Source: Sarcocystis neurona (Eukaryota > Apicomplexa > Conoidasida > Eucoccidiorida > Sarcocystidae). Taken from it: a stretch of DNA of 64,000 nucleotides. A model generated the notes under the pieces. That model had not been told where the DNA came from and ran no database searches. It was given only the letters and a program-made list of their open reading frames with translations. Below, one piece after another: positions 34,654 to 49,100 of this stretch; the stretch's first letter is position 1, and the number at the start of each line of letters is the position of its first letter. A program made the position numbers and the translations under genes. Where the stretch lies: positions 2,841,534 through 2,905,533 of the forward strand of contig KL647290.1 in NCBI GenBank assembly GCA_000727475.1. Reading direction: 5' to 3'.

Positions 34654-37600
34654 CTCCTCCTGGTACTGTTCCACAGCTGCAGTTGCTACTTGCTGCTCTC
34701 CATTGCTCTGTGTGTATCGCGTGTGGAGCTGCTGGTACGCTATCGGACAGTATCTACGGAGATGCCACGGTCACTCCGCAGCGTGTCTTCCTTCACCCTT
34801 CTGCTACGCAGAATACACTCAATTTATAACGACTTCATGACTGAATACATACCATTCTCAGATTTCGTCTGCAGCTGCTGCAGCCCTTAGGGTGTTAAGT
34901 ATGCACATGGGCAATGTGCACTTTTTGGTCTTAGTGTACTTGCATCTCCTGAGGCGCGCATCTCTGTGCATCGGAAGTTGACTAGACCGGCGATCTGCGA
35001 GGCTGAGTCGTTTACGTACGGCTGTCAAATAAGAGGATGACACGGACAGCAAGAAATGGCATACTTCGAAGAAAAATGTTGGCTCGAAACTGAATATTCG
35101 ACTGTGTGCCTGATCATGACTTTCGAGCTTTAGTAGTATAACTATAATGGTGTATATGCGGAAAAAACTTGTTCGTTTGATTCGTGTCATCCATTGTGGA
35201 GACTGCAAGTGGAAAGAAGTATCCGGAAGAGGCAAGCAGGAAGATGTCATAGAGAGGCTGACAGCACAACCAGCGAGCTATGCTTGTCGAGTAGATCCGC
35301 ATTTAGACGTGTGCACAAACGACAGTGTACACGCGTCTACATATATGCACCTCTGATAGGATGTCTGATAACTGCCTCTATTGACTACTTCTTAGCGCAG
35401 TCCTTCTTTTTACTGTGAAGGCTCAAAAAAAGGAGCACGGTTTCTACTCTGACATAGGCACGTGGCAACCTTATAGACCCATATCACGCAAGCCTTACTT
35501 TCACCGGTGTATGCTGGTTGACACGGTTAAAAAGAAAGTTGTACAACGCATCATATATTTATGTACACGTATGTCCTCAAATATGTGTGTACATCGTGTA
35601 TAATTCACACGCTGGTAAGCGTACATACGACTATGTTGGTACCGCCTGGCGATGGTTCGCACGTAACTGAAGAGTAGCTGACAATGAGCAGACTCCACGC
35701 GCCCGCACCTCTTGATCTTTCTATGTAAGATAAGCCTAGCTGTAGAGCTTCGCGCTTTTAACTTGCTGAATCCTGCAGGAATATAACTTATCAGCCAGCT
35801 GTTTTGCCACTGATAAGCAGCTCTCGTTTGTCCGTGTGTGTCAACAAGAATGCGAAATTTAGCGTTACCGCAGGGAAGAGGCAAAGTTCCCTCGTTGTCG
35901 GCACTACTGCATTGCTACCTTCCTGTCCCTGTACAGCTGTACTCGGAGACTTCTTGAGGAGAATCATCTTAGAGGTCCTGACAGGCGTATCAGCTATTTC
36001 CACCTGTACCCAGATAAACACACGCGTACATACACGCTACCACCTGTGCATATTTTTTAAGGTAGAAATGAATATATGTATAACTGTGTACGCGTGCGTG
36101 AACGCATTCACACGTGCGTACGGGTGCACCTGAGTATTAGTGTATACGAATGTGTATATAGATGGGCGGAGTATAATTACAATAGAGAAGCGAAGTGTTG
36201 CACAGCACCTGTGTACCAACCCAGGTGCTGCGATGCTCTATAGCTGCTCGTACGTTTTTTCTGTCGTCTTGCCTGTGGTCGTTGTCTTTTACCTCTATGT
36301 GCGCTGAGAGATCACACGTACTTCTATTTCCAGAGATATTCAGATGTGTATTTGCAGAGGACACCCACAACTCCTCTGCCCACAGAACGGCAGCTTGCTG
36401 CCGCCGCTTCTGCCATGTGTTCCCTGTCTCATGTGACTTCTACTGACTGTATCTTCATCGAGAGAGGCGTCAGTATCGCCGTGCGGAGGGCATTTCACCT
36501 TTTTCCAGGTTGTCGTCTGCGAGCAAATTCAGCTGCAGCAATGGAGACACCGCTCAACAACGGTGGCTGCAGTTAACGATGGGTACGCAGTCAAGCCTAT
36601 ACTACGTCCCGCGTATAGCAACACTCTCAGAAACACTAAAGTGGGGGTCCCTGCCGGCGCATATTCCCCTCGCATTCAATTAGCCGGTACACAAGTCAAC
36701 TACAGTGCATACACATTTCTGTATACTCTTAGGTATAACCACCGCAGTTTCATTCTCTCTTGATACACGCGTCTGTCAGTGACACACAAGCACCACATCC
36801 GCTGTGTGTATAGCGTGATTAATATCGCGCAGCCGGAACCTGTTCGCTTGAAGACGGTATTTCATCCTCACTGACGGCTTTGTATCTGCCAATTCGTTTT
36901 AAATTCTGTACGGATGTGCGCTCACAACTACAAACGTAAATGTGTGTGCCACAGACGGGGGTCGTTCAATACAAATGTCTACATGTGTCTGCGTATCTGA
37001 GGGATGCTATGCGTTTCTGGAGGTTAAACACGTGTACGTTAAGTCCTTGTATATATTTTTCCAGCGCCCTGGAGATATATGCTTTGTGGACTCTTTTTTG
37101 AGTAACTACGTGCCCCTCGCCGCCCTGTACGTGCGTGTGCACACACACTGCAGTAATGCCGTGGCTCGTACTCTAAAAGACCATTGATATTCGTCCACGC
37201 CGCCGGAGGCAACTCCGCAGGTTAATTCTGCCTGCGCGCAGGCGCGCAGAAGCCCTACGAGCCGCCCTGTATTCTTGATTTCTGAAGGCGAATTAAGTGT
37301 TGCGTGTAAGCAGGTCTGTTCAAGATTTCTACCTACCGCACCCATGCAAGGTCTACAGTTGGTGTGCCTACACATATACTCTAACACTATACATACGGCC
37401 AAGCAGTTAGCCGTCCTGCAAGATTTGTGTATTCTGTATATGATTGCGCCTCTACAAGAGATATGTACTTTCCACGACTATACTTATATATATATATATC
37501 TGAACATGTATACACGGGAGCCTGAGTTCGTCTTCTTGCTACTGCAGCGACGTGTATGTGTGTTTTACGCGCTCAAGGTACGTGTTTTTCCTCTCACGTG

Positions 37601-38881
37601 GATGAACATTTACTTCCGCGTTCTTCCTTGAATATGGACGCGCACACATATGAATTCGTCGTCCAGTATACAAGCCCACGTGTGGTACATACGAGCCTCA
37701 ATGCTCCGTGTTCCGTGTAGACCTGGTTTGCTATTACCAGCTCATTGCACAGCCGCATCTCTGTTTCGCCCAGCCGAAACGTGAGAGACAACAAATTCTA
37801 CAGCAGGCGGCAAGTGAAAGCACCGGCTGCTAGAGGGTTACATTCGGCGACTCTCGGGACCCACAGAAAATATCATCGGCTACTGAGTATGAGTCACCTC
37901 ATGTAAATTAGGATCTGCAGAAGTCTACTCACATTGTGTATGGGACGACGATAGTCGTACACGTCTGGCTGCGCCTGCCTTCTACGGATACAATCATGCA
38001 CGCAGTGGGAAATGGAACTCGTCACCAGACTCCAGCATCGTAGATGCTGTCGTGCAAGTGGCCCTTCTGCAACGGGCCTCAGGTGCATATTTGGATTTCC
38101 TCTGTCTGCACGTGCATGTGCATGCGTATCTAATCACATTCGGATGCTCTGATGGCAACGTGTACGTCGTTCGCAAACACATTTACAACTGTAGTGTGAA
38201 TCACTGTGCATGCCTCGATTAGTGGCCTACTCTGCAAGTGAATATAAATCGAGAGAAGTATATAGTCTCGAACCCTTATCGTACCTGAACTGGTACATTT
38301 ATTTTCGTATACATTTCAACTCTCTACCTACGTGTGTCATCAACGTGTGCCTTTATACCAGCAGACCCTTTTTTGAACCCGTATCAATGAAGCTATATGG
38401 GTATTCACTACTTTCATAGAAAGCAGATACACACGTACATATACCTAGGGACGCACCACCGAATCTCTCACGTGTGTACGTGTGCAGCTGCGCATATGTG
38501 TTCGTACGTGTGTCTGTGGAACTTCTGATTTCATCGCCAGCAGAGACCTACACACTGTCCAAACCACCGCGCTTCCCGGTCATCCTTTTCACATTTTCAA
38601 AAGGATTGTTCGACACATCCGCAACCGTGGTAACCGTCTGTCTTCTATTGTAGAGCACCCCTCTAGAATTCTCTCAGGTACAGGGAAACATGGGTCCAGA
38701 CACGCCAGCATATCTCGGCTTCTGGAATCAGCTGCTCCGCGGAACGCTAAGGATACATTCCTCTCTTTCGGGCGGCAACAGCAGAGGGGCACGTTGTTTT
38801 TCATTCCTGCTGCCTTTGGCCCAAAGATTCTTTGTCTGCCGAACAGCATTGTATGCACCGGGAGCGCGCAACCGGGCCAAC

Positions 38882-39809
38882 ATGAGAAGTTCACCAAATA
38901 GCGTACTGTCTGCAAGAAAGCGGAGGCAAAGGTCTGTTACGCAGCGGCTCCTTGAGATTCTCCTTTCAATGCTGCTGCTGGTAAGCTTTCTAATCGGCGA
39001 ACCAGAGGCAGGCGCTGTTGCCCTAACAGCGGACAAAGAGAGGTCGTGTTTTGCAGGGGGAGAGCCGTCTCGTATGCGTAGTTCGGCTGTAAAAATTAGG
39101 TCAACGGCCGAAAAAACGGCAGCAGGGGCAGCAGCAGCACAAGCAGGCGTGAGAAAAGCCGTAGCGGCAGAACTTGTATCTGCGGTGCAGAACGTCACGC
39201 CTGCAGGAATACTCGTTTCGAGATCGGAGGGTTTCCTTAGCCTCAGGTGTGCTGGAGGAGTCTGCTCCGCGGCGGCAACTGGTGTGCCGGAGGTGCCCTC
39301 AAAAGAAGGTGAGGCAGCAGGAATGAAAGTGACGGGAGCAGAAGCAGCAAATCCTGTAAGAGGGGATTGGCCTGCAGCCCTAGCCGCAGAGGAGAGAAGC
39401 ATCGGCTTCAGAAGAACGCTGCAGGCAGCAGAGGTAGAAACAGCGACAGGACAAGGATGGATGCCTCTAGCAACTTATTATCGGTCTGGGTGGGACGAGT
39501 ATGTTCAACCAACCGTCCCGGGAGAAGACATTTCAACAGGAACCCAAGCGGCTTTTCTCGGCTTGGCTACAACCGCTGCGGCGTCCCCTGTCGTTTCTCC
39601 CTTCCAACGTGCCTTCGTTCCTTCCTCTTTCTTCCGTCCGTCGCTCGCTTCCGACGCTTCTCCTCTAACAGTAGCGTACACGCCGTCACCTGCGGATAAA
39701 AGCTTGATCCCAGCAGGCGGAGCAGCAGCAATACAAGAAGAGGAAAGGGAGCAAACTGGTAGAGAACTTGTACCTTTTGCAAACCTGCAGAAGAGCAGCG
39801 TACTGGGCC
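38882..39809 (+). CDS. Gene 2 exon 1: signal sequence and Ala-rich region
   Basis: The ATG at 38882 (context AACATGA) is preferred over the in-frame ATG at 38690 because it places a basic n-region and the hydrophobic core LLEILLSMLLLVSFLIG at the extreme N-terminus. About 309 residues. After AGAVA comes an Ala/Lys/Val-rich stretch with a short CAG array, then more ordinary sequence including GQGWMPLATYYRSGWDEYV. The exon ends at GGCC/GTAAGC, phase 1. If 38690 were used, 64 more residues would precede and the segment would become a signal anchor. Confidence 0.72.
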
Positions 39810-42800
39810 GTAAGCAGCTTTGACGCCTGTCCGGGTGTCTCGCTATCCATACGTATACACTTGTATACTAACAAAAATACATACATGTGTGTGTGTGTAT
39901 GTGGCTCCGTGTGGGTGTAGATAATGGGATCGACGTGACGCGTATCCTGTCGAGGACTGCGATACTTGCATGTGTGTGGACAGGGTAGCATACACGTGTG
40001 GCGCCTGAACTGGTTGTGTCCATTCGAATAATATGCCATCTGCCTGAGTATACTTGAGTTTATCCATAGATAGATATTTCGTTCAAAAAATCGTGCACCA
40101 ATAGCTGTCACTGTGCGAACGGAAGGCTTTAGTAGCTACGTATACATACGCGGTGAAGGCGATAATTATGCATGTGTGTGCAGGATGTGTAACAGCCAGC
40201 GGACGGGATTGACGTGTCCTGCGCATGAGAGTGAAACCCACTGGAAGTGAAGAGGTCGCGCGGACGATGATGCAGCATGCAGAAGACTTCATTACAAAAA
40301 CTTGTGTATCTGTTTCTGTCTCCGTTAGCATGAATTAAAAGAGAACTAATTATCTTTTCGTACGTGTCAACTTGCACACACATACAGAAAGGTAGATACC
40401 ACACGCGTCTGTCGACAGGCAACCCTGTGGAAGTGCATGTGTGGATTGAGACAAGTCAGTCGATTTGGACGTTTTTGGAGAGTTGTTCGGGCCGTGAAAA
40501 CTTTGTAGCCAGGGCGGCGCTCCTCTCTGAATCATGTGAATGCACACATCCACACATAAATGCGCTTATATAACTATATACTTTACATATACGTTTATGG
40601 ACAATACAGGTCTGTACGTGAATGTGTGCATCCTGTACACACGAATCTGGTGTGCAAATCTCGTCGTTGTATACAAAGGTGCACAAGCACATGCAAAAAA
40701 TTGTCTTCTTGGCTATCGTGTCTCTCTACATGTACACACACACACATATTCAAAAGTAGATATGCCTGCTTACTGGGCCTGGATATGGACGTATACATGT
40801 ACTGAGTAGACGAGACCTGCGATCCTCTCATAATGTTTATTGCAGGCATTGGTGCGAGTGTCGCGGGAGCGGGAGGGCGGATGGCACTAACTCTGACAGC
40901 AAGGGTCTGGAGACTCAGACGGAAAAACAAAAAGTTCTTCTTGACAAATGTCAAAGCCTACGTCGGCCACGGCCTGAAAAATGGTAAGCAACTAGGCTCC
41001 CCACAATAAAGGGGAAGGCACTGTGACCGGCTTCGTTTCGAAAAAGAGCTGTGGAGAGACTGCAACGCAGTTCCACAAGCGACACGGTGAGCAGCACTAG
41101 CGACAGCAGCAGCAACGTTACAATTGAAAAAGCAGCAGTCCACCTTTCTAACAACAGGAATAAGCAGGAGCAGCGAGGGCAGGCCTACGCCAACGGCAGC
41201 AGCATACCTGTAGCAGCAGCAGCAGTGGCACCAGCGACGGAAGCAGCCGAAAGAGCGCGAGCGACAGCAGTGGCGTCAACATCAACGCAACAAAATATCA
41301 GTGACACAGGCAATACCGCGACAGGAACAACTCAAACAACGATGCAGTCATGAGATCGAGCAAGAGAGTGAGTCAAAGCAGCTGCAGTAGGAATGACATT
41401 GCAGGAACTACAACGTCCACCAAAACCAACAGCAGCAGAATCTACGGGTAAGAATTCAGGGACGTAGTAGCCCCGACAGCAGGAGCAACAGTAGCAGCAA
41501 CACAGGCGCCATAAGGAGTAGCGTGGACAGGGTAGACGAGAGGTGTAGCTATGACTAGTTTCCCTCTGGTGTAGAGAGGCGTGCAACCATCGCATAGACG
41601 GAAGAAAATATACGCGAATGCAGATAGCGGTAGAGGTTGCCCCATACATTAGCAAATTGTTCTATGGTGCGCTTATGTTCGTGTGAGGTTGCAGAAGAAG
41701 TGACCGCGTCTCTAGAAAAAGAAACTGCTTAGATAGGTGCCACAGTGTCACGGGTGAAATATTTGATGTCAGTATACTGTCCGATGCAAATACACTCTTG
41801 TACATCCGGTATCAAATGAGATACAGATATATGAAGAGGGGCCTCAAAATAAAATAGCACATCCGTTAAGGCTCGTGTATGTGGACGTACATACTGTTAC
41901 ACATATATATATGTGTACACACGTATATGTGTGGTGAATCGTAGACGGCGCTAGAGCCGTAGTCGTGTGCAAATATTCCATACATGTGCTGGCGCCCCTG
42001 ACCATATCGATCTCACAGTATGCTATCTTCGAGTATGGTGTTCCGCTTGAAGACAATATCAGAAAGGGAAGCAGACCAAAGAGTTTTTCGTGTCTTGCTT
42101 GTAAGTCACAGAGTGCATAGAATATTTTTGCGGGTATTGTGTAGGATTGAATCTGGATCTACTGGTCCATTTTAGAGTAAGCGTTCCCTTATCGTACAGC
42201 AAAACCAAGTATTCACTTTGTGGCACGTACGCGTTGCATATCGCAGAGTACTCGTAGGCATTCGCATTCAGTCTGGGCGTGTTGTGAAGACACTTCGGGG
42301 TTTTCCACTGTCTACGAAGCAACCTTCTGGCCTTCAGATTGCGGAAACAAAGTCCATGTTCAATCTGACCCCACTACGACTGCCACCACGGTCTACGGCC
42401 TTTCATAGCACGCGCACACACCACACATGCGTCCCTCCTTAGAAAGTGCCCCTTCCGCAGGTCACGACCAGCAGGCGCTGCGCGCCTGCAAGTGTACCCC
42501 ACTTCTTCAGAATCTCCCTGTTCAGTCTGCTAAGCTCTCTTCTTCTTTCGTATATATACGTGTATCCCTAGACTCGTCAAACATTACATACACCCACGAC
42601 ACTGTGGAGCACTCAAGTTTGTCATTCTGCGGTGCAAACGACCCTCATGTTTCTCTCCGCAGTGTATAGTCTACCAGGTTGGAAACGCGCGTTGCAAGCT
42701 GTAGAGTACTAGGGTGTATATACCGACGACTAGACTTTCTCCTGACGAAGAAGTCGTGCGCAGCACCACAAATGAAGAGGACGTGTGCGGTTCAGCGTCA

Positions 42801-43132
42801 TGCGTCTTGCGTATGAAACAGCATGGACGTACACATGAGCATTCCCGTGCAGGTAAATGTTGCGTGAGCAGCTAAGGCTAAGTCCCATTTGTAGTGGTAT
42901 GGGTCTGCGGTTACACTTCTGTACATAGTTGTATATTGGCGTAGCGGCATCTACATGTGGGTGCGGATATTTCTGGGTGCGCGTGTTTCCTTACCAAAGA
43001 GACGCAAGTGCACACTTACATGAACATCTTCATTCGTATGCGTGTACCTGCCGTACATAAACCTACACACACAGAGCTATCCGGATTCATACCCTCAAGC
43101 ATATCTGCGTATCTGGAAATATGAGATGAACA

Positions 43133-43179
<47 letters not shown>

Positions 43180-46100
43180 GTGTGTGTGCGTCTGCCCTGT
43201 TTCTTCCTGTAGCATCAAAATATATTCTTTCGCACACGTACATCACTTCCATCTGTCACACAAACCCGCTGATGGCGGCGCTGACGACGAGCGTCTCCGA
43301 GAAACGGCGCCTCATCAAGCGCCTTAGCTCTCTCATTCAAAAAGAAAGTAAGCTGAAGTCACATCTACGTGCACGTGCATGCGTACGTGCACTACGTTCG
43401 CGAATCTCTCATGTTTGTATGCGTAAAGATATGTATCTAAAAATGCCCCCGTATATAATGAGAAGTCTCTGCATGGACAAAAAGGCACACACAAGCATGT
43501 AGCTGTAGTACACGGTTGCAGACATATGTAAAACTGTACGTATGCATACAAGAAGATAGGTGGTAATGTGTGTATAAATTACTGGTACACTTGAGCGCAA
43601 ACACGTTATACGCGCGCCCGTGTATGAACGCATGCGTAAACTCGTATCGGCATATATATATATATATGCAATGTTATGTGTGGGCCTTTGGGCAGGCGCA
43701 TAGAGGAGGCATACCGGGATACACATGTGCTAAAGGTTCTGTGAGAACACGTGTGTATGTATGGCATGTGGGAAGGTGCACACAGGAGGGATATAAAGAT
43801 CATCATATGCGAGAGTTTCAGCAATAACATGTGCGGGTGAACGATCGCACATATGTATCGGAGAGACAATCATATAGACGCACGGATACGGGGCCTGGTG
43901 GCACCATTTGGTGGCTCTGCCTTGCTTGTTACTGAAGGGCGTACTGCGCTATGCGGAATCTGCCGCTTACTCTTTTTAGTGACTATGTGAAGATGTATGG
44001 AAGGAAAACTTACACAAATATATCTCTGTGAAGAAGAGGAACTGGGGGAGATTGTTAGAGAGCTGAAGATTCTCAAAGGCTGTTGCGTTGCAGTTAGGTG
44101 CAGCTTGAAATGGCCGACACGTAGAGATTCTGAAAAACCCTTCACGTTGGCATCTTCGCTACACAGCAGCGAGAACGCGTACGAATTGCTACACATGTTA
44201 GTGGCTTCACTTCTGCACTTGCGTATGAGTACACCTGTCTTTCCCTGGATGTGAAACGTATATATATATATATATATATCTTTATGCGTGTACATTGTAA
44301 CATGTGTATACGGTTATGGTGTTTTAAGCTGAACAACGGGACTTGCACCTACGTATATGCACACGTGTATATACGCGTCTATGGCGTCTATGGGTACACA
44401 CGCAGGTCAATAATGCAGACTACCTTGCCTGCATTTTCCTAACCAAGCCATCTACACGTGCGATTACACACACATGTACACATGTATATATATATATATA
44501 TGTATATATGTGTAAATATATACATGGGAACACTCGTTCGTACGTTGACCCACGTACGCGTATGCATGTGAGTGTACATCTATGTGTCCGTACGTATGCG
44601 TCCTTCTTCACAAAAATTTACAAGCCAACAGCTTACGACCTACCAAAAGGATAGACCCGTGCATCCGCGACATACGCGGAGGCACGTACACATGCAGTTA
44701 CATACATCCGTACGCCTTCCGGTAGATATACACGCATGTGAACGTGTAATGCGTTAGGATTACTAGCTGTTGGACTGGTAAAGATAGTTGTGCAACAGAA
44801 AGGCGCCTGCAGCAGCAGGAGCCATCAGAAGCCTGGCTCTCGGCGTAGCCCCGTCCACATCGATCCACGTGTAAGTAACGCTCTATCGATCCGCATTCAC
44901 AGTTCACATGAGCCGTAGGCCCACTGCTTTTTTCTATGGCACACGGCGAAGGACAGTACCAAACAGTCCTTTCAGTTTGTCGCTTTACAAGTGCCTATGC
45001 ATTCGTACCTTCGTGCCCGCCGGTGAACGCATACGATTACCCACACACATGCGAATGTGTTCGTATTAATACAACTCTCTGTACGAGCGCTACGCGCCTA
45101 CCCACCGACACGTATACCTACATATATGCACACTAAGCTACGTGTATAGAAAGAGGTGTGCAGGTAGTCTGTACATAGGTCGGACTCTCTGGAGTTTTTT
45201 CTAAGCATAGTGGTTTCCATCCATATATACATGTATATTAGTATATTAAGTGTATCTGCATATTTAAGTATCTATAAGTGTAACCGCGTACGGATAATGC
45301 ATATAACTGCACACATATATACGCATATATGTAGAGGGAGGGAGGGGTAAACAGACGTATACAAGTAGGCACGGCTACACCTACACATGTGTATCTCTGA
45401 TCACATATATGGAGGAAGTCTAACTGATTTTGAAAGTCTCTCACCGGCATCGAATGGTGGACGAAGTTTAGGCACGTGGGTGAGTACACGTCAAAGTATA
45501 CACGTGAATACACAATTGTGTGGCGCACTACCACGGCATACAGGTGTGCGTTTTTACGCGAGATATAAGTTACGAGTGGGCGGGGAAGGGGAGTGCGGCA
45601 GCTGCTAAGTCAGCGTTGAGTGCTTTCCCTTCTTACAGCGAAGAAGGCAGAGTCAGCGTTTCTAAGCATCTGCGCCCAGAAAGCCGTACAACAGTAGATC
45701 CTTTTGTCTGGAGTGTGCATCCCTCTGTGTACAGACATAGACATACATATGCGAGCATATGTTTGTAGCTGCGCGTCTACAATACCTCTGTGCGGAAATA
45801 CAAGTAGAAGTATGCACGAGTATGTTGTGGCACGCGCGTGCATATATCTGTATAGGCGTAGGCACAAATATGTACAACTGTCGCTGCACACGTGGGAGTG
45901 TGTATCTGTGGGGTGCCTCCGCTGCGACTTCAGAGCCTACAGAGGCGAAGGACAGAGGCAAGGAACTCTTCAGAGTCCTGCGGGTGATGCGTAGCGCGCT
46001 CGACATTCGCGCCACCGTACCACAAAACAATCCCTACCTTGTGCTGTCCAGCCTCCACCTCATCGATAGCATACGTAGCAACAGAAGTGAGCGCCCTAAA

Positions 46101-49100
46101 ACGTACCGAGAAATACGTGTTTACACATACAACGCACCTCCTTCACGTTTCCACATTTGTGCTTCCGTCTGTGTGTGTGTGTGTGAATGTTTGTCGGCTG
46201 CGAAGAAATATTGTCGGTATCTAGTCATCTTGTAGAAATATATATATATATATATATGTATAGAAAGGCAGGAATGTCTGCACAAGACCCTCAATGTGTA
46301 GAACTTGTTAGAACCAGCGCGGCACAGGTCCACTCAAAACCTTGAGCGGTCCTCACAGGGAGTGTCTAAGATTCTCGTTTAGCGTCCCTGTGGTTGCCCG
46401 ACTGCTTGTCCGACGAGGTACAGAGCGACGTACACTTCGATACACAGAGAGCGAGAAAGAGAAAAAGGCACGAAGCGAGGGAGAGACAAAGGGGGAAGAC
46501 AATAATATTTTGTAGAACCAGCGAACCTGTGAAGACTGCACTTGAGCGAAATGTACATCACAGCATGCCGAAGCAGCGTTTGCCCCACCCCCACATATGA
46601 GTGTGCAGACGTCGCCTTCACTGTCTAGCGCCCCAGGCACACCTGTCACTCGTCTTCGTCTGTAGCTGCGCCTGTAAGTAGTAATCTCGTGCACCTCTTC
46701 ATGCCGCTTTCTGCAGTCTTGCACCAGCTTGAGCTCTCAGCGGCCTCTTCGGCCTCACAGATCGCAGCACTCGCAGCCGTTTTTCGCCACTGTCTGAAAC
46801 GTCGTCTTCCCCTCTTCTATCTGCTTGCGTAACCCTCACACACGTACGAGTGTCTACCCACGTCATTCTACATATGTGCACATACCACATACATAGATGC
46901 ATATGCACATATGCGTCCACCTATGTGTAGCTGCATGTGTATCCGTGGAGACACAGACGTTCACACCTGTTGAGTCACGTTCGAGTCCACAGATACGCGG
47001 CGACGTACACAATTGGGTCGTTGCAATTTTTGCGGGCACACGTGTAGCTCTAAGCGTGGGGGACACATATATATGAAAAGACGCTTTTAACCCAAGATGC
47101 ACGGACTACTGCCTCGTCTGCAGATGGAAACGCTGAACTTTAGCCCTCCGTTCTGCGTCACCAAGGTATTGAGAGCCAGGTGACGGGTATAAAACGAATA
47201 TGACAGACGCGTTTAAACAATGTTTCCCACGAGCCTCCACCTCGCCGCTGTACCTACACGTTCACAGACATGTATAGATTACCTGCGCAAATGTGTACAC
47301 ATGTACGCACATGACTACCCAGGTGACAAGGCTCCGCACCTTTTTCACTCTTTGCTGGCGCTCCGCGCCCACCTGCATGTACACCCGTGCCCTTAAACAT
47401 GCATGTGCAGTTAAAAGTCCATACACGTGTATATGTGTATGTACATACGTACAAACATATCAAATATGCATCTGTGTGTCCACGGCGCTACAAGTGTGAA
47501 GGTCAGAACAGGGTCATTTCTCCTCATGTTCCGCGAAACTGCGGTGCAGCTGCGGGTTACTGGAGCTTCTTCGACCTGCTGCGTCTACGTGGGGTGCTCG
47601 GACTGGTGACAGTGAGCCGCCGCGTGTACCAGGCTTACGTTGGGCCTTCGCTGGACCGAGCGATTGCTGGAGAACTTCACGTTTCCGAGTCGTGCCTCAG
47701 TGCGGTGCAGTCAGCAGTGCGCTACATAGGCCTCGGGCACCTGGTGCTGCCTGGAGGCCTCGTGGGCGCCTTCATTAAGTCAATGATTACCGCGTATACA
47801 ACGTTTTTCTTCGGGCCCGTGGCGGCGCTCACAAACATAGCCAGCATTGCCCTGGGCATCATCTGCGTCACCCGCGTCGACGAGCTCTTCGCGGATCTTG
47901 TGCGTGCAGCCAAACGCGGCCTCTTGAAGGGGTACCGCCAGCTCCTCGGTAAAATTCACGGTAAGACGGGCGCTCCCGTGAAGGGGGGGGGGAACAGCAT
48001 GTGGTGCGGCTACAGAGCCAACGCCAGAGAGAGAAGGAGGCAGAGCATGGCGGTGAGAGCAACGAAGGAGAGACATACGCATATTTTCCGCCATAACACT
48101 GAGGATAGTGTACGGATACCGCAGACTCCACAAAGAGATACAAACGCATACGTGCCACCTAGCTGCTTGAAGACAGACCAAAAAGAAGTCGACGAAAAGG
48201 AGCCGCAAGGTAGCGCAGAAGAAGAAGTAAAAAGCGTTACGAGGGAGCACCGGCAACAACGATAACAGAAAAGCACGTGGACACGAAGGTGCAGGTCTGC
48301 ATTGCTTTAGACAGTGCATCTAGAGTCAACAGGGTACCTCTTCTGCTTCTCTTATTACAAAAAGCTTACATACAGACATTCACACAGAAGCGCTGGCATG
48401 TTGTTTCGTCGATGCACTTCACACACCCTTCACAGGTACGCGTGAACGAAGGAGCAGGCCAGTCTTTTCCACCCTCGCGCCACGTCTGCTCAGAAAATTC
48501 AACATACGCGTGAACCTTCTCTAGTTATCAATATACAGGAGCGTGTATATATATATATAGTTACGCGCCCCCAGTTGCTGGCGCACTCTCTTGGAGGAAA
48601 TTTACGTCAAGAGATTGATCGCTCAAAATACATTTGTAAATATTGGGATGTGTTCCCTGGGGAAAAACACTTCGACAGCGTAAGCGCGCGTGTGCTGCGT
48701 GCTGCCCCCAGAAGACGCATTTACGGGCATGCACCATAAGTCTCTCCACACGCAGCCGCTGTAACCTCACAAATCCAACCGCCTACACACATATACATGT
48801 ATATGTTTATATACATATATATATATATTCTTCTGTGTGTAGTCACGACAAAACTTTTGTAAGGGAAAATGCGCAAGAGACGCCGGTGAATGCGGACAGC
48901 TTTAGAGATTATTCCGCAAGAGTACAATGCTGTATCGAGTTGATTTGACGAGGGCAAACTGGGAAGGAGCGTATTTTGTCACAAGCTACATGCAGGTGGA
49001 GATATGCGTACACATGTGTGATAACAAGGTGTACGTACTGGATTTGTAACCCTGCGTGTGTGCATATTGACATTTCCATATAATCCTGTCTCTCAATCTG

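Larger units (their letters stand above)
26350..38881. other. Repeat-poor stretch of 12.5 kb with no secure gene
   Basis: The triplet arrays stop abruptly after gene 1. Open frames are short on both strands and none shows a recognisable domain. There are isolated good splice-like signals, two small tandem repeats near 31 and 32 kb and scattered TA microsatellites. Codon-like structure is weak in 32.4-34.2 and 36.8-38.5 kb, where I see nothing. Either this is a true intergenic interval or it holds a gene of very short exons that cannot be joined by eye. Confidence 0.5.

Noticed and set aside
42460..42560. Plus-strand exon-like stretch GHDQQALRACKCTPLLQNLP
   Set aside because: The acceptor is good and in phase 1, but no convincing phase 1 donor follows, so it cannot be placed between gene 2 exons 2 and 3. 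It may be a minor exon.
43140..43502. Cys-Val repeat peptide frame
   Set aside because: The first 16 residues are translation of the GT microsatellite; only the part after 43213 is kept, as gene 2 exon 3.
43994..44254. Plus-strand frame CEEEELGEIVRELKILKG and onward
   Set aside because: It looks protein-like, but no acceptor with a pyrimidine tract gives the needed phase, and gene 2 exons 3 and 4 already join in phase.
45639..45760. Strong acceptor TTTCCCTTCTTACAG with a following open frame
   Set aside because: None of the three frames yields both the needed entry phase and a matching donor; left out of the gene 2 chain.
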